DNA of 64,000 bases from an uncultured Litoreibacter sp. (GTDB lineage Bacteria; Pseudomonadota; Alphaproteobacteria; Rhodobacterales; Rhodobacteraceae), in assembly GCA_947493265.1 (NCBI GenBank), contig CANLQL010000003.1, forward strand, positions 372,001 through 436,000, read 5' to 3'. Shown here piece after piece: positions 32,989 to 42,567 of this stretch. Under the pieces are notes generated by a model, which saw only the letters and a list, made by a program, of their open reading frames with translations, was not told where the DNA came from and did not search any database. A program made the position numbers and the translations under genes. Numbering within the stretch: position 1 is the stretch's first letter; each line of letters begins with the position of its first letter.

Positions 32989-34701
32989 TCATATGGACGT
33001 TTCTCCGTGCCGGATGGCGGTTTGGACAGTGGCGATGTCCGCCTCACTCAGCCCGTAGATTTCCGATGCCGTCTGAACAGAGATATAGCCCAGCAGAAGG
33101 TCCCGCATGACAGCTTCGCGCGGGCGATCGGCCGCTGGTCCGTAGCCAGCGCCGCCCGGGAACGCCATCATCACTTTACGGCCATGCGGGACAAACTGTT
33201 TGCCTTTGCCGTTCATCGCGGTGCCGTCATCTTGGGCAATTGTTGTGGCTGCACCTGCCTGTCCACCGCGCCGTCCGCGGGCGGGATGATCGACGCGGTC
33301 AAACATGGCCTGAATGTCGAACTCATGTCCCTCGCGGGCACCGACCTCCATATATTGCCCCAGGCCGCCGCGCTGTTTGCCTGCCCCACCTGAATCAGGT
33401 CGAAGTTCTTTGCGCCAGATGATCACCGGGCCTGCGTGTTCCGTGGCCTCAACAGGCATGGTCATGACCCCTGATGGGAAGGCGGTGGCGTTCAAGCCGT
33501 CATGTTCCGGCCGCGCCCCTGAACCGCCGGAGTTGAACGTCAGCACCTCAGCGCGCCGCGCCTCTTTCGGAGCAGGCGCATCCGTGCGGGGTCGCAAGCT
33601 TACTTGGAAATTGCACAGGCACCCCGCCCCTTCCGCCGGAACGACACCGGGCAGGATCTTGTCGAGCGCATCGTAGACAGTGTCCGGCACGAAATGCCCG
33701 ACGATATGGCGCAAAGCCACTGGCGCAGGATGAACAGCGTTGACGATGGAATTGACCGGGGCGCTGATCTCAAACGGGGCCAGAGACGCGGCGTTGTTTG
33801 GGATCTCCGGCGCGATTGCACATTTCAGCGCGTAGCAGGCATAGGCCTTCGTGTAGACCAACGGGCAATTGATCCCTTTCTTGTCGAGCCCGGACGTTCC
33901 TTCGAAATCGCTGATGATCCGGTCTTCATGAATAGTCAGTTTGACCTTCATTGTGATCGGCGCGGCGAACCCGTCCACGGTCATCTCACCGGTTGCGGAA
34001 ATTCGTGGAAGTTTTGCGATTTGTGCCAGCGTCGCGCGCCTGGAATTTTCGAGGATGAATTCGGCGATGCCATCCAGATCCTCCAGATCGAATTCTTCCA
34101 TCATGTCGATCAGGCGGCGATGGCCGATCTCGTTGCAAGTGGCCAGCGCGTAGATGTCGCCAACAAGCTGGTCTGGTTCACGGACATTGCCGCGAATGAT
34201 CCGTAGAAGCGTTTCATCGACCTCACCCCCGGCGGCAAATTTCATGATCGGAATATAGAGCCCTTCTTCATAAACGCTCGCTGCGTCCGCCCCGAAACCA
34301 CGCCCGCCGATATCGACGATATGCGCGGTACAAGCGAAAAACCCGACAAGCAGGCCATTGTGGAACGACGGCGTGACCATCGTGATATCATGCAGATGAC
34401 CCGTCCCTTCCCACGGATCATTGGTGATATAGACGTCCCCTTCGAAGATGTTCTGACGTCCAATCCGACGGATAAAATGTGCCACTGCGTCGGCCATGGC
34501 ATTGACGTGACCCGGCGTGCCGGTAACGGCTTGCGCCAGCATTTGACCATGAGTGTCGTAAACCCCAGCTGACAGATCACCTGCTTCCCGAACCGAGGTT
34601 GAAAACGCCGTGCGCACAAGCGCTTGGGCCTGTTCTTCCACGACCGAAATCAGTCTGTTCCACATGACCTGATAGGCGACATTTGAATGCGATTTTGCCA
34701 T
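32989..34701 (-). CDS. hyuB: Hydantoinase B / oxoprolinase family protein
   Basis: A 570-residue HyuB-type subunit. Conserved stretches are NRLISVVEEQAQALVRTAFSTSVREAGDLSAGVYD near the N-terminus, FEGDVYITNDPWEGTGHLHDITMVTP near 100-125, and PGGAGYGPAADRPREAVMRDLLLGYIS near the C-terminus. It starts 2 bp after hyuA ends. HyuA and HyuB together hydrolyse cyclic amides such as hydantoins or 5-oxoproline with ATP. The HyuA/HyuB family also includes acetone and acetophenone carboxylase subunits, so the substrate is open. Confidence 0.88.
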   Translation of the reverse strand: MAKSHSNVAYQVMWNRLISVVEEQAQALVRTAFSTSVREAGDLSAGVYDTHGQMLAQAVTGTPGHVNAMADAVAHFIRRIGRQNIFEGDVYITNDPWEGTGHLHDITMVTPSFHNGLLVGFFACTAHIVDIGGRGFGADAASVYEEGLYIPIMKFAAGGEVDETLLRIIRGNVREPDQLVGDIYALATCNEIGHRRLIDMMEEFDLEDLDGIAEFILENSRRATLAQIAKLPRISATGEMTVDGFAAPITMKVKLTIHEDRIISDFEGTSGLDKKGINCPLVYTKAYACYALKCAIAPEIPNNAASLAPFEISAPVNSIVNAVHPAPVALRHIVGHFVPDTVYDALDKILPGVVPAEGAGCLCNFQVSLRPRTDAPAPKEARRAEVLTFNSGGSGARPEHDGLNATAFPSGVMTMPVEATEHAGPVIIWRKELRPDSGGAGKQRGGLGQYMEVGAREGHEFDIQAMFDRVDHPARGRRGGQAGAATTIAQDDGTAMNGKGKQFVPHGRKVMMAFPGGAGYGPAADRPREAVMRDLLLGYISVQTASEIYGLSEADIATVQTAIRHGETSI

Positions 34702-34703
34702 AT

Positions 34704-36815
34704 CTACGCGCCTCTTTCGGGGATGCTGGTCAGATCGATACAGCCATCAGGTTGCCGTATTGCGCGTCTGCTTGCGGGAACAATGATCGTCGTTTCGTCT
34801 TCGGTGATCGCTGCTGGCCCTTTGACTTGCACGCCCGCAACCATGTCGTCGCGCAAGACCACCGACGCCTCTACAAAGTCTGCCAATGCTGGATCAAAAA
34901 CGTCTCGTGTCCCAATAGCCTTCGCGTCAGCCCCTGGATTGGCCGCACGTTCCGGCGTGACTTTTTCAGGAGGTGTCGTGGCATTGACCGACCAAACGGT
35001 GATCTCGATATCCAGGCCTGAGACGACCCGGCCAAAAAGCTTTGTGTAGTCTTCCTCAAATAAGCGCTCAAACGTTTCCGCATCGGGGTCCATCGCCTGC
35101 GTTTCGCTCAGGACGATCGGGATTTCCCAGCCCTGCCCGGTATAGCGCATGTAAACTTTGAACTCCGACAGAATGTCAGCATCCGCATCACAAGTTCGCA
35201 CGAATCCAGTGGCTTCCTGCTGCAGCTCGGACAGGAGGGCCTTGATCCGCATCGAGTCGAAATCCGACAGCTTCATATAGACGGACCGGTTCGCCTCAAA
35301 ACTGAATGGTGCCCGCAAGAACCCGATGGCGGACCCGACACCCGCCCCCGGCGGCACCAACAAACGCTCCACTCCCAGTTTTTCACAGAGGCGCCCGGCA
35401 TGAAGCGGGGCCGCGCCGCCAAACGCAATCATCGTGTAGTCGCTGAGGTCTTCGCCGTTTTCAACCGCATGGACGCGCGCGGCATTGGCCATATTCTCAT
35501 CAACAACTTCTGCCAGCCCAAAGGCCGCTGTTGTGGGGTCCATGTCCAAGGGGCCACCCAAAACATCGCCTATCGCGGATTTGGAGGCATCCGTGTGCAG
35601 CGCAATCGTGCCGCCTGCGAAATTTGCAGGGTCCAGCTTGCCAAGAACCAGATCAGCATCGGTAACAGCAGGCTTGTCGCCGCCACGCCCGTAGCATGCC
35701 GGCCCAGGTTCTGAGCCCGCACTTTCCGGGCCGACCCGAATTTGGTTCAGGCTGTCGACATGGGCCAGACTGCCCCCGCCTGCCCCGATTTCGACCATAT
35801 CAATCACCGGGATCGAGATCGGCATGCCGGAGCCTTTCTTGAACCGGTATGTCCGCGCGACCTCAAACACGCGCGAGGTTTTTGGGGTCTGGTTCTTGAT
35901 CAGGCAAATCTTTGCCGTGGTCCCGCCCATGTCGAAGGAAAGTACTTTGTTGAGCCCGTATCGCGCCGCGATATGCGCCGCGAAAACAGCCCCGCCAGCC
36001 GGGCCGGATTCAACCAATCGAACCGGAAATTCAGCCGCACTTTCAAGCGAGATAATACCGCCACCTGAATGCATCAGGAAAATATTGCAGTGCGCGCCCT
36101 CGGCGTTCAATCGACCCTCAAGCCGACCCAGATAGGATTTCATCAGCGGCTTGATATAGGCGTTTGCAACGACGGTATTGAACCGCTCGTATTCACGCAT
36201 CTGCGGGGACACTTCACTTGACAGCGAGACCATGACATCCGGCAAATAATCGGAAAGAACGTCGCGGATCATGTGTTCATGGCTGTCGTTCAGGTAGGAA
36301 TGCATCAAACCAACAGCGACACTTTGATAGCCCGCTTGCTTGATCGTTTCGGCCAGTTCTTCAATTTCCGCGCGTTGCAACGGGATCAAAACTGCGCCCG
36401 TTGCGTCGACGCGTTCGCGCAAGGTGTAGCGCATGTGACGCGGCAAAAGCGGCTCCGGCAGATTTAGGTTCAGGTCATATTGCTCAAACCGGGATTCTGT
36501 TCGCATTTCGATCACATCACGGAACCCTTCGGTCGTGATCAATGCGGTTTTCGCGCCGCGCCGTTCGATCAACGCGTTGGTGGCCAGCGTAGTGCCATGA
36601 ATGATTTGTGTGATTGCCGAAGGTGAAATCCTGGCTTTCGCGCAAACCTGACCCATCCCGTCAATAATTGCGTCCTCAGGGGCGGCATAGGTCGTCAGGA
36701 CTTTTGTGGAATACCGCGCGCCACCCACTTCCAAAACAACATCTGTAAATGTGCCGCCGATATCGACGCCAAGTCTGGCATTTCCATGTTTGGCATCCGC
36801 TGTGGTCATCTGCAC
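34704..36815 (-). CDS. hyuA: Hydantoinase A / oxoprolinase family protein
   Basis: A 703-residue HyuA-type ATPase of the ASKHA fold. The first phosphate loop is RLGVDIGGTFTDVVLEVGG near residues 15-33, then TTLATNALIERRGAKTALITTEGFRDVIEMRTE, VESGPAGGAVFAAHIAARYG with LSFDMGGTTAK, and FGGAAPLHAGRLCEKLGVERLLVPPGAGVGSAIGFL in the C-terminal half. It heads the operon with hyuB and lies 90 bp after the LysR gene. Length and motifs fit N-methylhydantoinase A subunits. Confidence 0.9.
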   Translation of the reverse strand: MQMTTADAKHGNARLGVDIGGTFTDVVLEVGGARYSTKVLTTYAAPEDAIIDGMGQVCAKARISPSAITQIIHGTTLATNALIERRGAKTALITTEGFRDVIEMRTESRFEQYDLNLNLPEPLLPRHMRYTLRERVDATGAVLIPLQRAEIEELAETIKQAGYQSVAVGLMHSYLNDSHEHMIRDVLSDYLPDVMVSLSSEVSPQMREYERFNTVVANAYIKPLMKSYLGRLEGRLNAEGAHCNIFLMHSGGGIISLESAAEFPVRLVESGPAGGAVFAAHIAARYGLNKVLSFDMGGTTAKICLIKNQTPKTSRVFEVARTYRFKKGSGMPISIPVIDMVEIGAGGGSLAHVDSLNQIRVGPESAGSEPGPACYGRGGDKPAVTDADLVLGKLDPANFAGGTIALHTDASKSAIGDVLGGPLDMDPTTAAFGLAEVVDENMANAARVHAVENGEDLSDYTMIAFGGAAPLHAGRLCEKLGVERLLVPPGAGVGSAIGFLRAPFSFEANRSVYMKLSDFDSMRIKALLSELQQEATGFVRTCDADADILSEFKVYMRYTGQGWEIPIVLSETQAMDPDAETFERLFEEDYTKLFGRVVSGLDIEITVWSVNATTPPEKVTPERAANPGADAKAIGTRDVFDPALADFVEASVVLRDDMVAGVQVKGPAAITEDETTIIVPASRRAIRQPDGCIDLTSIPERGA

Positions 36816-36905
36816 CCCTTGGCTTTTCCAGCCGGATTAAGCCAGAGCGAAGCCATAAGATCAAATTAGGTGTTTTAATATGGGTGATCGTTTTTATTGA
36901 TCGAA

Positions 36906-37823
36906 CTAGCAGTCTGTTTCGGCTTTGAAATCGGACGAGACTTCTGCCGCCAAATGGGCCGCATTCTCTACAAATCTGGCTGCGCGATCTTTCTGAAATC
37001 TGGCCGCGAAGCGCAGTGGGCTTGGGGTCCAACCAACCGAAAGCTCTACCAGATCGCCGGCGCTGAGCTGGTCAATCACCATCGCCCTTGGCAGCGTTGC
37101 GACCCCCATTCCGTCAAGTGCCATATGCAGACAGGATGTCAGGCTGCTGGAAGGGACAAATCGCGCATTGACACCAGTGCGACCACTAAATTTCTCTTCC
37201 AGATCAAGATAGATTTGCGTGTGCCGGGCATGGGTTAACAGCGGTTGCGTGGCGAGGTCTTCCAAGCTGGGGTTTTTCCCTAAGGTGCGGGCGACATCGG
37301 GGGCTGCAACCCAGATGAACTCAAACGCACCCAGTTCGATCACGCCAGTTGCGCTGGAGCCGAAAGGCGCATTTTGTATCGTTAGATCAAGGGTTTTACT
37401 GGTGAGCTCTTTGTCGAGGTTGCGCGAAAGATCAACGGTTAGCTCAACCGCCACGCCGGGATACCGTTCTTTCATGCGGCGCAGAAATGTCCTGATCCAA
37501 GTGTTGGCAACCATTTCCGTGACACCCAATCGTAGCCGGTCTTCGATCAAATCCGGCCGCGCGGCAATCTCAAGGAAGCGCTCAGTCTCGTTCAGAATAC
37601 TGCGCGCTTGCCCAAGCAATTCCACCCCGCGATCGGTCAGACGCAACTGGCCGCCACCGCGATGCATCAGCCGGACTTCCAAGGTTTTTTCCAGCGTCGC
37701 AATCCGCGCGGAAATATTTGGTTGGGTCGTGTTCAAATGCGTCGCGGCTTTGCGAAAGCTGCCAAGCTCCGCCACCCATATCAGGGCTTCCAATTGCTTG
37801 AGTGTCACTGCGTCACTGATCAT
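36906..37823 (-). CDS. LysR-family regulator upstream of hyuAB
   Basis: A 305-residue LysR-type regulator. The helix-turn-helix is in TLKQLEALIWVAELGSFRKAATHLNTTQPNISARIATLEKTL, residues about 7-48. I set the start at the ATG at 37823, since the 16 extra residues of the longer frame precede the canonical start. Its gene is in the same direction as hyuA, 90 bp before it, rather than divergent as LysR genes usually are. It should regulate the hyu operon and be part of it or its own transcript. Confidence 0.87.
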   Translation of the reverse strand: MISDAVTLKQLEALIWVAELGSFRKAATHLNTTQPNISARIATLEKTLEVRLMHRGGGQLRLTDRGVELLGQARSILNETERFLEIAARPDLIEDRLRLGVTEMVANTWIRTFLRRMKERYPGVAVELTVDLSRNLDKELTSKTLDLTIQNAPFGSSATGVIELGAFEFIWVAAPDVARTLGKNPSLEDLATQPLLTHARHTQIYLDLEEKFSGRTGVNARFVPSSSLTSCLHMALDGMGVATLPRAMVIDQLSAGDLVELSVGWTPSPLRFAARFQKDRAARFVENAAHLAAEVSSDFKAETDC

Positions 37824-37950
37824 GGCCTGACTGTTGCACAGCGCACGGGATGAAGGCCAGCCCGACAGCAAGCTTGGGAAGCCCGCTTTGGTTTGCTATA
37901 CTCAAACAATAGTTCCGAGGTTTTTTAGTCAGTTTTTGAAAGCAGGTTTT

Positions 37951-39258
37951 ATGGCCGGATATGACCCCGATTTTCTTGGTGATGGCATCCACATTGAACT
38001 GCCCAGATTTGGCAGCGTTTTGGGCCGGTCGGTGCTGCGCAAGCCAGGCGTTTTGCGTCAGGACATTTATTCAGATCATCTGAACTTCACCATCGTGATG
38101 AACAAGCACACCAAGCAGCTGGTGTATTCTGCGTTCAATATGGATCAGGCGCAATTGCGCCCACTGGGCAGCACGAAAGGCAAGCGGTCCTGGCGCAAAG
38201 ACAGCAATATCGGGGCGGAGTTTCAGTTGGGCAACGAGTTTTACAAGGACCGTGAAGACGGGGCCGGAAATCCGCTGCCCAACCCCTATGATCGCGGGCA
38301 TATGGTAATGCGCCACAACGCGATGTGGGGCAGCTCGAACACTGCGGCGGACAAAGCGGGCAAAGCGACCTTCACCTACGCAAACTCATCCCTGCAACAT
38401 CAAAACCTGAACCGGGACGAGTGGCGCGCTTTGGAAGAAAAGGTGGTTCGAACCTTCAGCGATGATGCAAATGACAAACTAATCGTGTTCACAGGACCAA
38501 TCTACGGGGATCTCGACCGGGAAGTGCACTTGTCTGACACCAAGTCGGCGCGGGTTCCATCTGGGTTTTTCAAGGTCATCTGCTACCGAACAACCAGCGA
38601 TGACCCAGATGAAAAGCTCGGGGTTAAAGCCTTCGCAATTTTCCAGGACGAGCGCGTTTTGCGGGACAGAAACGGCGCTGCAACTGTCAAAACTGATCGG
38701 CGATACCAAGTGACGATCAGCGAATTACAGGACATGACGGGGGTAAATTTTGGGGCGTTGCTTTATGCACGAAACCCACTGTTTTATCACGACCGCGCGG
38801 ACCGAAACGCACGGTTCAACGTCTCCTTCGTGCCTGAGCGTATTCCAATTGGCGAAATGGACGACGTGGTCGAGCACAGCACGGATATGCGGTGCAGCAT
38901 CGAAAAACTGGCCGAGCGACAGATCGTGATAAATGCCGCGATGATCGACCCTATTGGGGATGAGCAGTCAGGCGAATGGGTGTCGTTGTTCAACCGGGGC
39001 AGCCACGCGGTGAATTTGGCAAACTGGCAGCTGATCGATGGCAGCGGGCGCGTTGCACAGATTAACGGGCGTCTTGAAACAGGTGAAATTTTGCGCCTGC
39101 AGGGTCAGGATTTGGGGACAGTGAAGCTGTCTAACCAGGGCGGTAGCCTGATCCTCTATGACGATCACAAATGTATAATTGACCACGTGACATGGTCCAA
39201 GCATGACCTCGCGCGGATTGATGAGGGTATGGCCTACCTGTTTGAACGCGGCCAGTGA
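37951..39258 (+). CDS. DNA/RNA non-specific endonuclease with C-terminal lamin-tail domain
   Basis: A 435-residue fusion. The N-terminal nuclease has the DRGH active site at residues 114-117 (PNPYDRGHMVMRHNAMWG) and the following Asn-rich helix (YANSSLQHQNLNRDEW) that holds the metal. Residues about 315-430 fold as a lamin-tail domain (GEWVSLFNRGSHAVNLANWQLIDGSGRV, later DHVTW). Start at ATG 37951 after AGCAGG; the frame upstream of it is not coding-like. No signal peptide is visible, unusual for this nuclease family, whose members are mostly secreted. It is next to, and convergent with, the formate dehydrogenase operon. Confidence 0.88.
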   Translation: MAGYDPDFLGDGIHIELPRFGSVLGRSVLRKPGVLRQDIYSDHLNFTIVMNKHTKQLVYSAFNMDQAQLRPLGSTKGKRSWRKDSNIGAEFQLGNEFYKDREDGAGNPLPNPYDRGHMVMRHNAMWGSSNTAADKAGKATFTYANSSLQHQNLNRDEWRALEEKVVRTFSDDANDKLIVFTGPIYGDLDREVHLSDTKSARVPSGFFKVICYRTTSDDPDEKLGVKAFAIFQDERVLRDRNGAATVKTDRRYQVTISELQDMTGVNFGALLYARNPLFYHDRADRNARFNVSFVPERIPIGEMDDVVEHSTDMRCSIEKLAERQIVINAAMIDPIGDEQSGEWVSLFNRGSHAVNLANWQLIDGSGRVAQINGRLETGEILRLQGQDLGTVKLSNQGGSLILYDDHKCIIDHVTWSKHDLARIDEGMAYLFERGQ

Positions 39259-39262
39259 GCGT

Positions 39263-39391
39263 TTAGTTATCCAAGCGCACCGCGTTCCCAGATGCTCGGT
39301 CTTGCGCCGAGAACCCCATTTCGTTCAGAACCATGTTGGAGCCGATGGCGATCAGTGCCATGGCGGCGAAGGCGGCAAGCATTGCTTTCAT
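39263..39391 (-). CDS. 42-residue small protein at the end of the formate dehydrogenase operon
   Basis: A short frame starting MKAMLAAFAAMALIAIGSNM, one hydrophobic segment, then a polar tail ending NAVRLDN. GAGGAA lies 5 bp before the ATG. It begins 13 bp after the WD40-cytochrome gene and ends 4 bp from the convergent nuclease gene. It looks like a single-span membrane or exported peptide and may help anchor or complete the formate dehydrogenase. I do not recognise the family. Confidence 0.65.
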   Translation of the reverse strand: MKAMLAAFAAMALIAIGSNMVLNEMGFSAQDRASGNAVRLDN

Positions 39392-39404
39392 CTCAGTTCC
39401 TCTT

Positions 39405-40679
39405 TCAATTTGACGCATCGCGCAGATAGGCAATCAGGTCGTCGCGATCTTGTTGTTTTGCAATACGTTGCATCGGCATCTTGGTGCCCGGAATATAGTG
39501 ATCCGGTCCTTCGTCGAACAAAGCATTGATTGTCTCTGCTGACCAGATGATTTCTGATCCGGTCAGCGTGTCTGAATAGCTGTAGTCTGTGACGGTTCCG
39601 GCTTTGCGTCCAAAGACCTGATACAGACTTGGCCCTGCCTTGCGCGCACTGCCTTCGGTCAATGTGTGACAGATGGAACATTTGCGTTTGAACTGCCGCT
39701 CCCCATTGCCGAGGGTTTTTGGGTCTTCAAGGAAACTTCGCGCTGTGTTCGTCATCTGACCATGGGCGTCCATTGTGGCGACAGGCCAAGAATAAAGGAT
39801 ATCTTCGATCCCGCCCGCATGGATGTTCTGGCCATCGGGGGAAAATGCCAGCGCCCAGATCGGTCCGCGTTGCGTTGCCCGAAAATCACGGGCGATCTTC
39901 CATGCAGCAGCGTCGATGACCATGATGTACCCTTCGCCGTCGCCAACCGCCAGTTGCTGGCCATTTGGATCAAAAGCCAAGGCCAGAATGGGACGGCGAT
40001 CGAGCGTGAAGTCGGCAATCTGTTCCCCAGTTTCCAGGTCCAGAATTCGGGTGGCCCCGTCGACCGCGCCATAGGCGAGCCAATTGGCCACGGGGTTCAC
40101 AACCAATCGGTTCACTCCAAACCCGTGACTGACCAGAATGCGTTTTTCCGTGCCGCTCCACCGATCCCACTCGCGGATGGTTCCATCCGCCGAGGCCGAA
40201 AAGAAGGTTTGCCCATCCGGGGCAAATTCCACATCATTGACTGCGCCCTTGTGACCCTTGGCAAAGACCTGATCGTTGTCATGCCACAGACCGATTGTGC
40301 CGTCCCAACTGGCTGACAGGATTGTGCCACCATCAGGTGCCTCGGCAAGGTCCATGACTTTCCCGGAATGGCCTTCCAGCCGGGTCACCTTTCCTGTTTG
40401 CGTATTCCAGATCCGCACGGAAAAATCGTCGCTGGCCGAATAGACCAGATCGTCTTTGCCAAACAACACAGTGTTTACGGCCGCTTCATGCCCGTCGAGC
40501 CATTTCGGGGTGTCCCCGGTCCATAGCCCGACAGCGTTGTCAAAGCTCGCCGTGGCGATCTGCCCTGTCTTAGACACATCGATATCCATGATCGGACCGC
40601 CATGGCCCTTCAGCGTAAAGAAGTCCTGCGCCCCCGCAGGCGCAGCTAGCAGAAAGAGAACCGCAAGGGCGCGTCGCAT
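39405..40679 (-). CDS. Periplasmic WD40-repeat / cytochrome c fusion protein
   Basis: A 424-residue exported protein with a signal peptide (MRRALAVLFLLAAPAGA). Residues about 20-300 are a seven-bladed WD40 propeller (repeated GH...W units such as LEGHSGKVMDLAEAPDGGTILSASWDGTIGLW). A class I cytochrome c follows, with heme-binding CSICH at residues 334-338 and a likely Met ligand in GTKMPM near 401-403. It abuts the formate dehydrogenase gamma gene and may accept electrons from formate oxidation in the periplasm, a direct route toward c-type cytochromes. The fusion is seen directly; the electron route is inference. Confidence 0.88.
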   Translation of the reverse strand: MRRALAVLFLLAAPAGAQDFFTLKGHGGPIMDIDVSKTGQIATASFDNAVGLWTGDTPKWLDGHEAAVNTVLFGKDDLVYSASDDFSVRIWNTQTGKVTRLEGHSGKVMDLAEAPDGGTILSASWDGTIGLWHDNDQVFAKGHKGAVNDVEFAPDGQTFFSASADGTIREWDRWSGTEKRILVSHGFGVNRLVVNPVANWLAYGAVDGATRILDLETGEQIADFTLDRRPILALAFDPNGQQLAVGDGEGYIMVIDAAAWKIARDFRATQRGPIWALAFSPDGQNIHAGGIEDILYSWPVATMDAHGQMTNTARSFLEDPKTLGNGERQFKRKCSICHTLTEGSARKAGPSLYQVFGRKAGTVTDYSYSDTLTGSEIIWSAETINALFDEGPDHYIPGTKMPMQRIAKQQDRDDLIAYLRDASN

Positions 40680-41876
40680 CTATTCAGCAGGCGACGCGCT
40701 TTCCGGGGCGGCGCGTTTTTTGGCCAATTCTTCCTCAACCCACAGCGAGTGGTGTTCGCGGGCCCATTGTTCTTCGACCTCGCCCGATCCCATCGCGTCA
40801 TACGCGCCTTCCATGCCAACCGTACCGATATAGATATGGGCAAAGATGATCGCGATCAGAATGAAGCTGACAATTGCGTGCCAGAGCTGCGCATATTGCA
40901 TTTCTTCATGCGGGGCGAGGACCTCGCGCAGTTCGCCAAAGCCCAGCGCTTGCGGGATACCGAACGCGTTCAGCTTCTCAAAGGTTGCTGCGAACATGTT
41001 GATCTCGAACGGGAAAAGAAGGGCCAGCCCTGACGCGGAAATTGACCCGCCCAGAATGATGACGGACCAGAAGATCAGTTTTTGACCAGCATTGAATTTC
41101 TTTGCAGGCGGGTGGCCTTTGCCAAAAATTCCGCCGCCTTTCAGCAACCAGTTGATGTCGGTTCGATGCGGCAGATTATGGATCACCCACATCACGAAGA
41201 TCATCACCAGCGCGATCATAAACGCCCAGGAGACGTTGTTATGGACCCATTTGGACGCCATCGCGACGGTCGCAAATGCCTCATGCCCGAAAGTTGGGAT
41301 CAGAACTTTGCGCCCGAACAGGGACACCAGCCCGGTGATGCCCAGCAGAATGAACGAGCCTGCCAACAACCAATGGCCGAAACGCTCTATCGCTTTGAAC
41401 CGGGTGATCTTGCGGCCGGTCTTTTCACCGTCGATGCGGATGCGACCACGCAAAAGCAGGAAGACCAACAGCAGGACAAGGGTCACCGCCAGTAGCGCGG
41501 AGCCGTATTTTTGCAGTGGGCCTTCCCTGAACAAGAGCCAGCGCATCCCGCCATCTTGGACCAAGACACCGGCGGCGTGGCTGTTGTTAGATGCCGTGAC
41601 ATTTGCGGACCCATACCGCAGCGCGCGCCACAGGTCCGGGTCGGATGCACCGCCCAATGTGCCAAGCTGACCCGTAATGGCCGCAGCGCTGTCAGGATCG
41701 CCGGTTTCATTGCGCCGGAAAGCGTCATCAACCTTTTCGCCATTTTGGCGGGCGATGATGTCGGCAAGGGTTTGGGCCCCGCCAGTTTCCGCACGATCAG
41801 GCGTGGTGGCTTCCTGGGCCATTGCACTGGACAGAAACGACACAGTCAGAAGCAAAGCGATCAAGGCACGAAACAT
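40680..41876 (-). CDS. Formate dehydrogenase gamma subunit, cytochrome b556
   Basis: A 398-residue membrane protein. A signal-like N-terminus (MFRALIALLLTVSFLSSAMA) and a periplasmic stretch of about 100 residues precede four helices with heme-ligand His residues, as in RFGHWLLAGSFILLGITGLVSLFG, VHNNVSWAFMIALVMIFVMWVIHNL and HAIVSFILIAIIFAHIYIG. It anchors the alpha-beta dimer and carries electrons into the membrane. It follows the beta gene by 85 bp, a gap with a terminator-like hairpin, and abuts the WD40-cytochrome gene. Confidence 0.9.
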   Translation of the reverse strand: MFRALIALLLTVSFLSSAMAQEATTPDRAETGGAQTLADIIARQNGEKVDDAFRRNETGDPDSAAAITGQLGTLGGASDPDLWRALRYGSANVTASNNSHAAGVLVQDGGMRWLLFREGPLQKYGSALLAVTLVLLLVFLLLRGRIRIDGEKTGRKITRFKAIERFGHWLLAGSFILLGITGLVSLFGRKVLIPTFGHEAFATVAMASKWVHNNVSWAFMIALVMIFVMWVIHNLPHRTDINWLLKGGGIFGKGHPPAKKFNAGQKLIFWSVIILGGSISASGLALLFPFEINMFAATFEKLNAFGIPQALGFGELREVLAPHEEMQYAQLWHAIVSFILIAIIFAHIYIGTVGMEGAYDAMGSGEVEEQWAREHHSLWVEEELAKKRAAPESASPAE

Positions 41877-41904
41877 ATCGGGTCCCCATAGATTATTCGG
41901 AGTG

Positions 41905-41933
41905 GAAAAAGGGCGACCCTTGTGGACCGCCCT
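41905..41933 (-). terminator. Terminator-like hairpin between FDH beta and gamma genes
   Basis: On the minus strand AGGGCG and CGCCCT pair around a 12-base loop (stem arms 41928-41933 and 41910-41915 in plus coordinates), followed directly by TTTTT. It has the form of a rho-independent terminator within the operon. Partial read-through could lower the amount of gamma and WD40-cytochrome message relative to alpha and beta. Confidence 0.65.
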
Positions 41934-41961
41934 CCTCTGTTCACGTGATCAGATTTGGGTG

Positions 41962-42555
41962 TTAGCCGTCTTTCTGATCATAGGCTGTACCCCAGCCCCA
42001 AGCCCCGGAGCCGAAGCCACGGGCCACCACGCGTTCGCGGTAGATGCCGGACACGATGTCCCCGTCACCTGCCAGAAGCGCTTTTGTGGAACACATCTCG
42101 GCGCAGATCGGCAACTTGCCTTCCGCGATCCGGTTGCGCCCATATTTGGCGAATTCCGCTGTGGAGTGGGTTTCTTCCGGACCACCGGCGCAGAAGGTAC
42201 ATTTGTCCATCTTGCCCCGGGAGCCAAAATTGCCTGCTTGCGGATATTGCGGCGCGCCGAACGGGCACGCGTAGAAGCAATAGCCACACCCAATGCAGAG
42301 GTCTTTAGAGTGCAGAACCACCCCTTCCTCGTTCTGGTAGAAGCAGTCTACAGGGCAGACCGCCATACAAGGTGCATCGGAACAGTGCATGCACGCCACA
42401 GAGATCGACCGCTCACCCGGGGAGCCGTCATTGATCGTGACAACTTTCCGGCGGTTAATGCCCCAAGGCACTTCATGCTCGTTCTTACAGGCAGTGACAC
42501 AGGCGTTGCATTCAATGCAGCGTTCGGCGTCGACGAGAAACTTTGCTCTTGCCAT
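41962..42555 (-). CDS. Formate dehydrogenase beta subunit, four [4Fe-4S] ferredoxin domain
   Basis: A 197-residue electron-transfer subunit. Four cysteine groups are visible: [35 protein letters not shown], and CTFC with CAEMC. They hold four [4Fe-4S] clusters that pass electrons from the molybdenum subunit to the membrane cytochrome. It lies 12 bp after the alpha gene. The length matches FDH3-type beta subunits, and no membrane anchor is present. Confidence 0.95.
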   Translation of the reverse strand: MARAKFLVDAERCIECNACVTACKNEHEVPWGINRRKVVTINDGSPGERSISVACMHCSDAPCMAVCPVDCFYQNEEGVVLHSKDLCIGCGYCFYACPFGAPQYPQAGNFGSRGKMDKCTFCAGGPEETHSTAEFAKYGRNRIAEGKLPICAEMCSTKALLAGDGDIVSGIYRERVVARGFGSGAWGWGTAYDQKDG

Positions 42556-42567
42556 CTTACTTCCTCC

